Shown here one piece after another: positions 34,824 through 43,399 of a stretch of DNA of 64,000 bases (its first letter is position 1; every line of letters starts with the position of its first letter). The DNA is from Bacteroidota bacterium (GTDB taxonomy: Bacteria > Bacteroidota > Bacteroidia > NS11-12g > UBA955): positions 62,001 to 126,000 of the forward strand of contig JAGFIU010000024.1 in the NCBI GenBank assembly GCA_024103355.1, given 5' to 3'. Below the pieces are notes generated by a model. The model worked only from the letters and a program-made list of their open reading frames with translations. It was not told where the DNA came from and searched no databases. Position numbers and translations under genes: made by a program.

Positions 34824-35984
34824 ATGACTGATAGATATGAAAAGCGAGGCGTATCTTCTCAAAAAGAGGATGTTCATAAAGCCATAAAAAATATAGACAA
34901 AGGGCTATTTAAAAACACTTTTTGTAAGGTAATTCCTGATGTATTGGGCGGGGATGAACAATACTGTAATATTATTCATGCTGACGGTGCAGGAACAAAA
35001 TCCTCTTTAGCTTATATTTATTGGAAAGAAACAGGAGATTTATCTGTATGGAAAGGCGTTGCACAAGATGCTATTGTGATGAATCTTGATGACATGCTTT
35101 GCGTAGGTGCAACAAATAATTTTTTGCTTTCCAGCACTATCGGCCGAAATAAGACCAGAATCCCCGGAGAAGTTATCGGAGAAATTATAAATGGAACTGA
35201 GGAGTTTATTGCCTCATTAAATGATTATGGAGTAACCATTATTTCAGGAGGTGGCGAAACTGCTGATTTGGGAGACTTAGTCAAAACATTAGTCATTGAC
35301 TCAACAATGACAACACGCTTGGCTCGCAAAGACGTCATAGAAATAAAAATTAAACCAGGAGATGTTATTGTGGGCTTTGCCTCCTATGGCAAAGCTACTT
35401 ATGAAACATTTTGGAACGGAGGCATGGGAAGTAATGGATTGACTTCTGCACGGCATGATGTCTTTCATTCAACATACAGAACAAAATATCCTGAAAGTTT
35501 TGATGAACAAATTCCTACTGATTTAGCTTATACCGGTTCTTTAAAATTAACAGACAAAATATCGGGATTCCCTTGTGATGCCGGGAAAATGGTACTCTCT
35601 CCTACCCGAACCTATGCCCCTTTGTTAAATCAAATTATAAAAAAACACAGAGATACTATCAATGGAATTATACATTGCACCGGAGGAGCCCAGACCAAAG
35701 TGCTGCATTTTATAGATAAGGTTAAGGTTGTGAAAGACAATCTTTTTGACCTCCCTATTTTGTTTCAGACCATTAAAAATGAATCAGGAACAGACTGGAA
35801 AGAGATGTATCGAGTTTTCAATATGGGACACCGGTTAGAGATTTATACAGATATGGATACTGCAAAATCACTGATTGAGATTGCTGCTTCATTCAATATT
35901 GAGAGTAAAATTATCGGAAGTGTAAAAACCTCTGAAAAAAAAGAACTTGAAATACACTCTCCCGAAGGAATATTAACTTATTAA
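34824..35984 (+). CDS. purM: Phosphoribosylformylglycinamidine cyclo-ligase (AIR synthase)
   Basis: A 386-residue enzyme of purine synthesis that closes the imidazole ring of AIR with ATP. It has the PurM core: HADGAGTKSSLAY, VAQDAIVMNLDDMLCVGA, TIISGGGETADLGD and GDVIVGFASYG. It is the Bacteroidota form, about 40 residues longer than E. coli PurM. purN of the same pathway is about 4 kb downstream on the other strand. Confidence 0.92.
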   Translation: MTDRYEKRGVSSQKEDVHKAIKNIDKGLFKNTFCKVIPDVLGGDEQYCNIIHADGAGTKSSLAYIYWKETGDLSVWKGVAQDAIVMNLDDMLCVGATNNFLLSSTIGRNKTRIPGEVIGEIINGTEEFIASLNDYGVTIISGGGETADLGDLVKTLVIDSTMTTRLARKDVIEIKIKPGDVIVGFASYGKATYETFWNGGMGSNGLTSARHDVFHSTYRTKYPESFDEQIPTDLAYTGSLKLTDKISGFPCDAGKMVLSPTRTYAPLLNQIIKKHRDTINGIIHCTGGAQTKVLHFIDKVKVVKDNLFDLPILFQTIKNESGTDWKEMYRVFNMGHRLEIYTDMDTAKSLIEIAASFNIESKIIGSVKTSEKKELEIHSPEGILTY

Positions 35985-36022
35985 TCACCGTAGTAATACT
36001 TTGTTGTACTAACCAATTTTAA

Positions 36023-36030
36023 TACTTTTG
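36023..36030 (+). promoter_or_regulatory. -7 promoter element of the isomerase gene
   Basis: TACTTTTG matches TAnnTTTG, 14 bases before the ATG at 36045. Confidence 0.5.
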
Positions 36031-36044
36031 CCCGCTATTCTTAT

Positions 36045-37019
36045 ATGATTACACACACAAGTTCATTATTGACTTTTGAAGAGCAAATTTACTATGCGCT
36101 CAAAGAGTTTGTCCCAAACAAAATACCCGCACAAGACTTTGATAATATTGTTCTTTGTGGGTTGGGTGGAAGTGGTATTGGCGGAAGAATTGCAAGAGGT
36201 TATTTTTTACAAAAAGCAACTTGTCCCATTGAAGTTTATTCAGATTATTTTCTTCCTAATTACGTAGGCAACAAAACACTTGTGGTACTCTCCTCCTATT
36301 CAGGAAATACAGAGGAAACATTGGAGATGTTTGATATCGCTAAAAATAAGGGCTGTAAGATTATCGGAATATGTTCCGGAGGAGAGCTTGCCGACAAACT
36401 TAAATCAAACAACTATCCTTATTTTACTGTCCCTCAAGGATATCAACCAAGAATGGCACTTGGCTTTTCACTCTCACTGAATTTATTAATCTTAGGAGAA
36501 ATATTCGGAGAAAATATGGCTGATAAACTCCAAGATTGTTTAGCTATTTATGAGGAGAAAAGCAAGTTGCAATCCGAAGCAAATTCAGTTTTTAAAGAGC
36601 TAATATCAAACAAAGAAAATCCCATTCTTGTTTTTTGCGATGAATATTATGCAGGAATAGCAACCCGATTCTGTCAACAAATTCAGGAGAACAGCAAGGG
36701 ACAGGCGTTTCCCTTTATTCTTCCTGAAGCAAATCACAATGTAACCGAAAGCATTTACGGTAATCTAAACTCCAATATTTTGTTTCTTAATTCAGGATCA
36801 AATTCGCGTACTAATAAACGTTTTTCTTTTATTGAAAAATTGTTATCTGACAATGGGAATAGTGTATGCACCATGCCAATTAACGGTGCTGAATTAAAAG
36901 AATTATTCAGGGTGATTTATGTTCTTGATTGGGTGAGCATTTATCTGTCAGAAGCAAAAGGAGTTGACAATATGAAAGTTGATAATATTGAACAACTGAA
37001 AAACTTTTTAAAATCATAA
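36045..37019 (+). CDS. Bifunctional phosphoglucose/phosphomannose isomerase (SIS family)
   Basis: A 324-residue protein with two SIS sugar-isomerase domains. The first has CGLGGSGIGGRIARG, SSYSGNTEETLEM and CSGGELADKL; the second has ATRFCQQIQENSKG and LPEANHNVTES, where Glu and His are expected to be catalytic. These features match the small PGI/PMI enzymes first described in archaea and widespread in Bacteroidota. It should interconvert glucose-6-phosphate or mannose-6-phosphate with fructose-6-phosphate. The next gene starts 6 bases after it. Confidence 0.85.
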   Translation: MITHTSSLLTFEEQIYYALKEFVPNKIPAQDFDNIVLCGLGGSGIGGRIARGYFLQKATCPIEVYSDYFLPNYVGNKTLVVLSSYSGNTEETLEMFDIAKNKGCKIIGICSGGELADKLKSNNYPYFTVPQGYQPRMALGFSLSLNLLILGEIFGENMADKLQDCLAIYEEKSKLQSEANSVFKELISNKENPILVFCDEYYAGIATRFCQQIQENSKGQAFPFILPEANHNVTESIYGNLNSNILFLNSGSNSRTNKRFSFIEKLLSDNGNSVCTMPINGAELKELFRVIYVLDWVSIYLSEAKGVDNMKVDNIEQLKNFLKS

Positions 37020-37025
37020 ATCAAG

Positions 37026-38033
37026 ATGAAATTCGTAACATATATAAAAGACAATCAAGCATCTGCCGGTTTTGTTGTAAATGGCAGGATATATCCTATT
37101 CACAAAATAGATAATTCACTTCCACAGGATATGTTATCATTTGTCCGTGCAGGAGAAGCAACTTTGGAAAGAGCCAGAACTTTGGAACAAGAAGCACTAT
37201 CCGGTAAATATGCAGAATATTCAACAGATTATAACAGTGCTAAATTATTGGCACCGGTTCCAAATCCCATAAGTACAAGAGACGGTTATGCATTCAGACA
37301 GCATGTTGCAGCCGCTCGAAGAAACAGAAAGGTGGAAATGATTCCCGAATTTGATGAATATCCTATTTTTTATTTCACAAATCACAATGCTGTTCAAGGT
37401 CCCGGAGAAATTCTATGTATGCCTGACCACTTCCAAAAACTTGATTTTGAGTTAGAAGCAGCAGTCGTTTTAGGAAAATCAGGACGTAATATAAAAGCTG
37501 AGAAAGCAGATGACTATATTTTTGGATACACCATTATGAACGACATGAGTGCACGAACTCTTCAAATGGAAGAAATGAAACTAAATTTAGGTCCTGCTAA
37601 AGGAAAGGATTTCTCGACTGTAATAGGACCTATATTAGTAACTCCTGACGAGTTAACGGGATACAAAACATCTGCAAAGTCAAATCATACAGGAAATGCT
37701 TTTAGTCTTGATATGAAATGCTGGGTTAATGGAAAGCTGGTTTCACAAGGCAATATGGCCGACATGGATTGGACTTTTGCTGAAATAATCGAGAGATGTG
37801 CTTATGGAGTTGATATTTATCCGGGCGAAGTAATTGGCTCAGGAACCGTTGGCACAGGTTGTTTTCTTGAATTAAACGGAACAGGACTTTTTAATGACCC
37901 CAACTATACTCCTCAATGGCTTCAGCCCAATGATGTAGTGGAAATGGAAATTACAGGTTTGGGGAAATTATACAACAAGATAATCGCTGAGGAAACAGAC
38001 TTTTCTATTCTTGCGCTGAAGAAAAACAAATAG
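37026..38033 (+). CDS. Fumarylacetoacetate hydrolase (FAH)-family protein
   Basis: A 335-residue enzyme of the FAH superfamily. The metal-binding core DFELEAAVVLGKSGRNI lies near residue 140, followed by GYTIMNDMSARTLQ, KGKDFSTVIGPILV and GSGTVGTGCFLE. Members cleave or decarboxylate 2-oxo acids in aromatic amino-acid breakdown; the length and the N-terminal AFRQHVAAARRNR stretch fit the group annotated as fumarylacetoacetase-like. The substrate is unproven, and there are no other tyrosine-catabolism genes beside it. Probably cotranscribed with the isomerase. Confidence 0.83.
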   Translation: MKFVTYIKDNQASAGFVVNGRIYPIHKIDNSLPQDMLSFVRAGEATLERARTLEQEALSGKYAEYSTDYNSAKLLAPVPNPISTRDGYAFRQHVAAARRNRKVEMIPEFDEYPIFYFTNHNAVQGPGEILCMPDHFQKLDFELEAAVVLGKSGRNIKAEKADDYIFGYTIMNDMSARTLQMEEMKLNLGPAKGKDFSTVIGPILVTPDELTGYKTSAKSNHTGNAFSLDMKCWVNGKLVSQGNMADMDWTFAEIIERCAYGVDIYPGEVIGSGTVGTGCFLELNGTGLFNDPNYTPQWLQPNDVVEMEITGLGKLYNKIIAEETDFSILALKKNK

Positions 38034-38074
38034 TTTTTTTTCAGGCTATTTCAGAATCGAATATTATTTAGGAA

Positions 38075-40021
38075 TTATTGGCAGATTATTCTTTTTTGAA
38101 TAATCTTTTCTCCAATTTTAACCTTTACTATGTAAACGCCTTTATTTTCCGGTAATTGGATATTTTTAGAATAAGTATTAAAAATATCAGAATAGATGAT
38201 TTGGCCAAGCATATTCAATACCTCAACTTGTGCCCCAACAACAATATCACTAAGCTCAATTGTAAATACGCCATCATTTGGGTTGGGCGAAATCACAAAA
38301 AAATCATCTTCGAATGGAACAAAGACAGTTGCAATTGACTTCTCCACGGTTACACCATCTATATCAGTTTGCATTAGTTTATACATATTTTTCCCGGGTT
38401 TAAGTTCACTATCATAAACACCATAGGTTTTATATTCATTACTATTACCATTTGCGTTGATAACACTTAATTCAATCCAATTAATTCCATCGAATGATTT
38501 AAGAATGGTAAAATAACTAGCATTAATTTCCATAGAGGTAGCCCAATCAATATATGCCGTTTCCTCATTTATTTTGGTAGCTCTAAAATAAGCTAATTCA
38601 ACAGGTAGAGGGGTATGCCAAAAAGTAAAAATTCCTTTATTATCAACATTCGATGCATTTCCGGCATGGTTATTTGTGCATCCGTTACAATTGAGACCTG
38701 GAGCACCGTTTAGAGTAGTTGTAGTAATATTATTTGTAGGTACATTCTGAGTACTAAAAGCAATAACTCCTTGTGCACCAGCACCACCTCCTCCGTGTGC
38801 ATCGGAATGCACTACTGAAGACCCATTTCCCCCATTGGCTGTAATACTCAAAACACAACCACTCACAACATTCCAATTATTAACATTAAATATAATTGTA
38901 CCTGCAGCTCCTCCACCACCTCCTCCATCGTTTCCCGAAGTCGGGTTTGCACTTTCACCGTTAGCACTTATAGATAATCCTGCACAGTTACCGGTTGTCT
39001 CTATAGTATTTGCTTGAATAAATATAGCTCCTCCTCCATTTCCACCTTTGGTGGCATTATTGGGAGTTTGATTGCCTTGGCCACCTCCCCCCCCTCCTCC
39101 TAGGAATAAGCGGTCAGGTGCAATATGGCCTTCTAATGCAATTCCACCTAAACCACCACAAATGTATGTACATAGACCGTTATTTGAAGGACCACCACCC
39201 CAACCATTGCCGCCAAGCCCTCCGGCTGAAAAATTACCTCCTCCTCCTCCCCCTGCATTATGATAGTTACCTCCTCCTCCTCCTGTTAATATCTTACCTC
39301 TTCGATTCATGAAGTTACTGTCTGTATTCTTATAAATTCCTTCTCCCTTTGCACCCAATTTGCCATCATTTGCAATATAATTGCTTTCTTCAGAAGCTCC
39401 ACAGCTTCCCGAATTATCATCCCAACCGGGGGCTCCCCCTCTGAAACCCTTAGCATCTACATTAATATTGTGTTGTAATGTTAGCGTACTATCTACAACC
39501 ATTACTAACGCTCCTCCAATACTTCCATTCCACGCCAATGCAGTGAGATCGGAAGTGGTTGTATAATTTCCAAAGTGCCTTACTGAGATTACTTGGATTG
39601 ATGATTTATTTCCTAAATTATATGTATTCTTTATTGTGTCAAGATAAATTCTACGGGGTAATCCTGAATTATAGGTAATATTGGTGATTACACTAACCTC
39701 AAACTTCCCTGCATTTCTGATACTGCTTAAATCTCCAAAAGTTGATGTATCACTTGTATTATTCCCAATTACACTATCTTGAATTTGCCATATCAAAACT
39801 TTGTCACCAATTGCAAAAGAATGTTGTGAATAATCATATTGTCCGGAAACTGAACTGACTCTCAGAAATTCAGAGCCATAATTAATATTAGTAACTTTCG
39901 CATAAGCATTGATATACTGCTGCCCATATGAATGCTTTGAGAATAAAAATATCGGAAATAAAGTAAAAACAAAATAAAGTAAAATATTACTTCTTTTATT
40001 TCTTAATATGCTCGCTTTCAT
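38075..40021 (-). CDS. Glycine-rich T9SS cargo protein
   Basis: A 648-residue secreted protein. The ATG at 40021 gives a signal peptide (hydrophobic residues 12-32, ending HSYGQQ); an upstream in-frame start would not. After a beta-rich N-terminus comes a region of about 230 residues (roughly 195-425) dominated by poly-glycine runs with interspersed short strands such as GAIFIQANTI and GTIIFNVNNWNV. A fibronectin-like segment (VELAYFRATKI, ATIDW-like AYIDW) and a Por_Secre_tail (ISPNPNDGVFTIEL to the final IICQ) follow. It should be exported by T9SS and held at the surface. The glycine region may be structural or adhesive; the function is unknown. Confidence 0.85.
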   Translation of the reverse strand: MKASILRNKRSNILLYFVFTLFPIFLFSKHSYGQQYINAYAKVTNINYGSEFLRVSSVSGQYDYSQHSFAIGDKVLIWQIQDSVIGNNTSDTSTFGDLSSIRNAGKFEVSVITNITYNSGLPRRIYLDTIKNTYNLGNKSSIQVISVRHFGNYTTTSDLTALAWNGSIGGALVMVVDSTLTLQHNINVDAKGFRGGAPGWDDNSGSCGASEESNYIANDGKLGAKGEGIYKNTDSNFMNRRGKILTGGGGGNYHNAGGGGGGNFSAGGLGGNGWGGGPSNNGLCTYICGGLGGIALEGHIAPDRLFLGGGGGGGQGNQTPNNATKGGNGGGAIFIQANTIETTGNCAGLSISANGESANPTSGNDGGGGGGAAGTIIFNVNNWNVVSGCVLSITANGGNGSSVVHSDAHGGGGAGAQGVIAFSTQNVPTNNITTTTLNGAPGLNCNGCTNNHAGNASNVDNKGIFTFWHTPLPVELAYFRATKINEETAYIDWATSMEINASYFTILKSFDGINWIELSVINANGNSNEYKTYGVYDSELKPGKNMYKLMQTDIDGVTVEKSIATVFVPFEDDFFVISPNPNDGVFTIELSDIVVGAQVEVLNMLGQIIYSDIFNTYSKNIQLPENKGVYIVKVKIGEKIIQKRIICQ

Positions 40022-40127
40022 AACTATTAAATTTAAAACGCACGCAATATTACAACAATTCAATCCAAAACTATAGGCTATTTATCGAACAAGTTATCAA
40101 CAAAAAAAAATAAAACAGGAGGAAATA

Positions 40128-40715
40128 TCACTTTCTACAAAATTCAAATACAACCTTTTCAATAATTATAGGGAAGTATTTGTATTCCAGTTTATGTATC
40201 TTTTCTGCTAATATTTCCGGAGTATCCTCCGGCAAGATGTTTACTTCCGTTTGGAATAAGATTTCACCTTTATCAAATTCTTCGTTTACTAAATGAATAG
40301 TAATACCCGAAGTGGATTCTTTGTTTGCTAGCACAGCTTTGTGAACATTCATACCATACATCCCTTTGCCACCATATTTAGGCAAGAGTGCCGGATGAAT
40401 ATTGATAATCTTATTATTGAATTTTTTAACCAAGCTCAGAGGCATTAACCATAAAAAACCGGCTAATACGATAAAGTCAGTTCTAAGTTTCAGCAATTCA
40501 TTTTCGACAATTTCAGAATCATAAAATTCATTTTTCCTGAAAGGATAGGTGGGGATATCGAGCTTATGCATACGGTCAATGACACCGGCTTGCGGGTTAT
40601 TCGTAAAAACCGCACAAATTTCAATTGTTGAGCTATTTTTAAAATATTTTACAATTTGTTCGGCATTTGTTCCGCTGCCTGAAGCAAAAATAACAACTCG
40701 TTTTTTTGAAATCAT
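40128..40715 (-). CDS. purN: Phosphoribosylglycinamide formyltransferase
   Basis: A 195-residue enzyme of purine synthesis that formylates GAR using 10-formyl-tetrahydrofolate. The N-terminal VVIFASGSGTNAEQI is the phosphoribosyl-binding loop, and the catalytic region has INIHPALLPKYGGKGMYG and TSGITIHLVNEEFDKG with the Asn/His/Asp set. Its start overlaps the stop of the DUF4837 gene by 4 bases (ATGA), so it ends a three-gene operon. Confidence 0.95.
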   Translation of the reverse strand: MISKKRVVIFASGSGTNAEQIVKYFKNSSTIEICAVFTNNPQAGVIDRMHKLDIPTYPFRKNEFYDSEIVENELLKLRTDFIVLAGFLWLMPLSLVKKFNNKIINIHPALLPKYGGKGMYGMNVHKAVLANKESTSGITIHLVNEEFDKGEILFQTEVNILPEDTPEILAEKIHKLEYKYFPIIIEKVVFEFCRK

Positions 40716-41752
40716 TGAATGGTATATCCTATAGCCTCTAGTGTTCTGAGATTTTTAGACTTTGATTTATTGGGAGCATAAATAAAGCCTTCATAAAAGA
40801 AAATATACTTATTATCCTTTGATAAGACAGCATAAAGAACATAAGGGCCTCCCATAAACTCTCCCTGAACGGTCCACCACCCTCTGAGTTTCTTTGCATA
40901 CAGCCCATTAATGGTTTGATACTCAGAAAATCTTGGATAAATATCACTTGCAGATGTTGTCATATAAGTTCCTTCACGAGGTCCGGGGACTTGCGCTTTC
41001 ATCATACTATCTCTAAAACTAAACAGATAATTATCATTAAATTGAGATGTGTCAACATAAGGCACCCTATAGCAAAAAATACCGGTTTGTTCATTTGAAT
41101 ATCGCTCACCAAACCAAAAAAAACGTCCGGACTTCTTTAATAATTCAAAATTATCCGAAACCGCAACCCCGGTTCCTAATTCTGATTTTATCTGTTTAAA
41201 CTTTGAATTTGATGTATCACTATGATTAGGGAAAAGGCGAGCACTAAAATCTCTAACTTCGTTATTATATATAGTAGTTAATAAAAACTCCCTATTCTTT
41301 ACTAATTTCTTACCCATGCTTTCTATATCATTTGCGAAAAGGTAATAAATTTTTTGAGGAGTCGCGTATCGATTATTAACAATAATAGGGTTTACATTCT
41401 TATCGTCAAACAATTTATTAATCTCTTCAGGAGACATATTGGGCAAGAATGCCTTTAATTCTGTAAAACTCTCTTTGGTCACCAAAAATAAAATTGTTTG
41501 ATATTCCATAAAACTCCTTCTAAAAGCATCTTTATTCATCTTAGAAATTTTAAAGTATGCTTCATCCATAGCTAACCAAGGCTGAGGTTCATAAAAGACC
41601 GCGTCAATTGTAGAGTCAAGTATGTTATACAATTGGTCTGAAGAGATTAAAATCAACTTTCCGGGTTCACCCTTAGATGTAATCAATTTGGATTGATTTT
41701 GAGTACAAGAAATTAATGTGAAAAAAGTAATCAAAACAAAACAATGTCTCAT
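40712..41752 (-). CDS. DUF4837-family lipoprotein
   Basis: A 346-residue protein with signal and lipobox TLISC, the Cys near residue 16. The body matches DUF4837, a Bacteroidota-only family, by PGPREGTYMTTSAS near residue 255 and the C-terminal GGWWTVQGEFMGGPYVLYAV-like block and EGFIYAPNKSK. Its function is unknown. It overlaps mltD upstream and purN downstream by 4 bases each, so it is translationally coupled to a cell-wall lytic enzyme. That is the main hint to its role. Confidence 0.88.
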   Translation of the reverse strand: MRHCFVLITFFTLISCTQNQSKLITSKGEPGKLILISSDQLYNILDSTIDAVFYEPQPWLAMDEAYFKISKMNKDAFRRSFMEYQTILFLVTKESFTELKAFLPNMSPEEINKLFDDKNVNPIIVNNRYATPQKIYYLFANDIESMGKKLVKNREFLLTTIYNNEVRDFSARLFPNHSDTSNSKFKQIKSELGTGVAVSDNFELLKKSGRFFWFGERYSNEQTGIFCYRVPYVDTSQFNDNYLFSFRDSMMKAQVPGPREGTYMTTSASDIYPRFSEYQTINGLYAKKLRGWWTVQGEFMGGPYVLYAVLSKDNKYIFFYEGFIYAPNKSKSKNLRTLEAIGYTIQ

Positions 41753-43185
41753 AGATCTTGGGTTTTAGGGTACACTTTAATTAAAGTTCCTCTATTTAAA
41801 ACATCCGTTTCAGAAATGATATCATTGTTGTCTAAAGTTGCTTTAATATCACAAATACCAATCTTATCGCAGATATCGATTAATGTCTCTGAATCTGCTA
41901 ATACAACATAATAAGCAAAATTATCATTTTTAAAATCCAAATTCATATCACGCGAAATAGCACGATGAATCTTTAGTGACTGTCCAACATAAAGCGTCTT
42001 TTTGCGCAACGAATTCCATCGAATAATATCTGCTACGTCTACATTATATCTTGCTGCAATTTTATAAAGCGTTTCTCCTCTCTTAACTTTATGATTAACT
42101 ATCTTGTTTGAGCTTTTAAAACTATTCCCAAATATAGATTTCTCTTGAACTGTGTATATAAAATCCTCCATTTCAATAAATTGCATTGCAGCATAATACG
42201 GAAGATAAATTCTCTTGTCAGTATAGAATTCCGGTACAAAATCCAACTTATAAAATGCATTATATTCATTAATAAAACCTTCATCCCAGTTAAGAAGTGC
42301 TGAAACTGAATTTAGATTTAACGGCTTTGAAATTTCAATAGGAATTATTTTATAAAACCTCTCTTCACAAGTAAACAATGGACGTAAATCTACAAAATTC
42401 ATCACAAAGACAGAAGCAATAAACTTAGGTATATACTGTTGTGTCTCTCGCGGAAGGTACTTTCTAACGGACCAATAATCTCTTTTTCCCCCTGAGCGAG
42501 AGATTGCCTTATTGAGATTACCTGGGCCGCAATTGTATGCAGCAAGTGCCATAAACCAATCTCCGTAGAGAGAGTATAGGTTCTCTAAATATGTAAAAGC
42601 TTTCTCCGAAGATTTGACAATATCTTTTCTTTCATCTATTTCTCCATTGATTTGCAGGTTCATCAGTTTTCCGGTACCAGGCATAAACTGCCACAATCCT
42701 GTTGCACCACACCATGAAACTGCATTTGGATTTAGAGCCGACTCAATAACTGCAAGAAATTTAATTTCATCAGGCAACTTTCTTTTGTCAAGAATTTCGC
42801 TAAAAATGGGGAGATAAGTAAGGTTGTTAGGTAACGTTTTTGCCATAAAGGTGCTTGCCGGATTTGTCATATAACCTATCTGCCGTGCAACCTCTTCATT
42901 ATAGACAAATTTCATCCTACTACCAAGAGAGTTCATTTTTTCACAAAAAATCTCTTCAGTAATTGGCTGCTCAAATATATTTATTCTATCCTCAGACTTG
43001 GAATCAAATTGAAGCAGTTGCATGGTCATACTGTCAATGCGACTGATGTTATTACATCTATCACCTTCATCTCCATATGCAAGACCAACGCATACAAAAA
43101 TGAAGAAGAAGAAAAAACTCATATTATTTCTAACATGCTGTGGCATTTTTATACTTGACATCTTATTGTAAGAAGAATCTTGCAT
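41749..43185 (-). CDS. mltD: Membrane-bound lytic transglycosylase, MltD-like, with LysM
   Basis: A 478-residue GH23 peptidoglycan lytic transglycosylase with an N-terminal signal segment (the run of Phe near residues 23-40). The SLT core has VIESALNPNAVSWCGATGLW (catalytic Glu), FMPGTGKLMNL and ALAAYNCGPGNLNKAI. A LysM domain follows near residue 345 (HKVKRGETLYKIAARYNVD). The start at 43185 is chosen because the earlier TTG (43200) lies in the -7 element. Another ATG at 43161 remains possible. Confidence 0.9.
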   Translation of the reverse strand: MQDSSYNKMSSIKMPQHVRNNMSFFFFFIFVCVGLAYGDEGDRCNNISRIDSMTMQLLQFDSKSEDRINIFEQPITEEIFCEKMNSLGSRMKFVYNEEVARQIGYMTNPASTFMAKTLPNNLTYLPIFSEILDKRKLPDEIKFLAVIESALNPNAVSWCGATGLWQFMPGTGKLMNLQINGEIDERKDIVKSSEKAFTYLENLYSLYGDWFMALAAYNCGPGNLNKAISRSGGKRDYWSVRKYLPRETQQYIPKFIASVFVMNFVDLRPLFTCEERFYKIIPIEISKPLNLNSVSALLNWDEGFINEYNAFYKLDFVPEFYTDKRIYLPYYAAMQFIEMEDFIYTVQEKSIFGNSFKSSNKIVNHKVKRGETLYKIAARYNVDVADIIRWNSLRKKTLYVGQSLKIHRAISRDMNLDFKNDNFAYYVVLADSETLIDICDKIGICDIKATLDNNDIISETDVLNRGTLIKVYPKTQDL

Positions 43186-43197
43186 TTTTCTGAACGG

Positions 43198-43205
43198 CAA
43201 ATCTA
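43198..43205 (-). promoter_or_regulatory. -7 promoter element of mltD
   Basis: On the minus strand this reads TAGATTTG, 12 bases before the ATG at 43185. It drives the mltD-DUF4837-purN operon. Confidence 0.5.
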
Positions 43206-43373
43206 AATTTTTATTTTACTCATACAACATTACATCCAAGCATATCTTTTGATATTGTCTATAATAACTTACGGAAGGCAGTTTATAAGTAAATCATTTA
43301 GCACTTTCTGTCGATTCATTTTTGTTGATAAAAGTGTTGTTACTAACACATGTTTTTATGAGAATAAAATTAC

Positions 43374-43381
43374 TACTTTTG
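43374..43381 (+). promoter_or_regulatory. -7 promoter element of gcvP
   Basis: TACTTTTG matches TAnnTTTG, 18 bases before the ATG at 43400; it overlaps the spurious upstream extension of the reading frame. Confidence 0.5.
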
Positions 43382-43399
43382 CGCAACCAAAATCATATT

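Noticed and set aside
39072-39312. Proline-rich open frames on the plus strand (runs of PPPPPP)
   Set aside because: They are exact antisense shadows of the glycine codons of the T9SS cargo on the minus strand.
43322-43399. Longer N-terminus of gcvP
   Set aside because: It contains the -7 promoter element and no conserved sequence; [11 protein letters not shown] from 43400 is the usual beginning.
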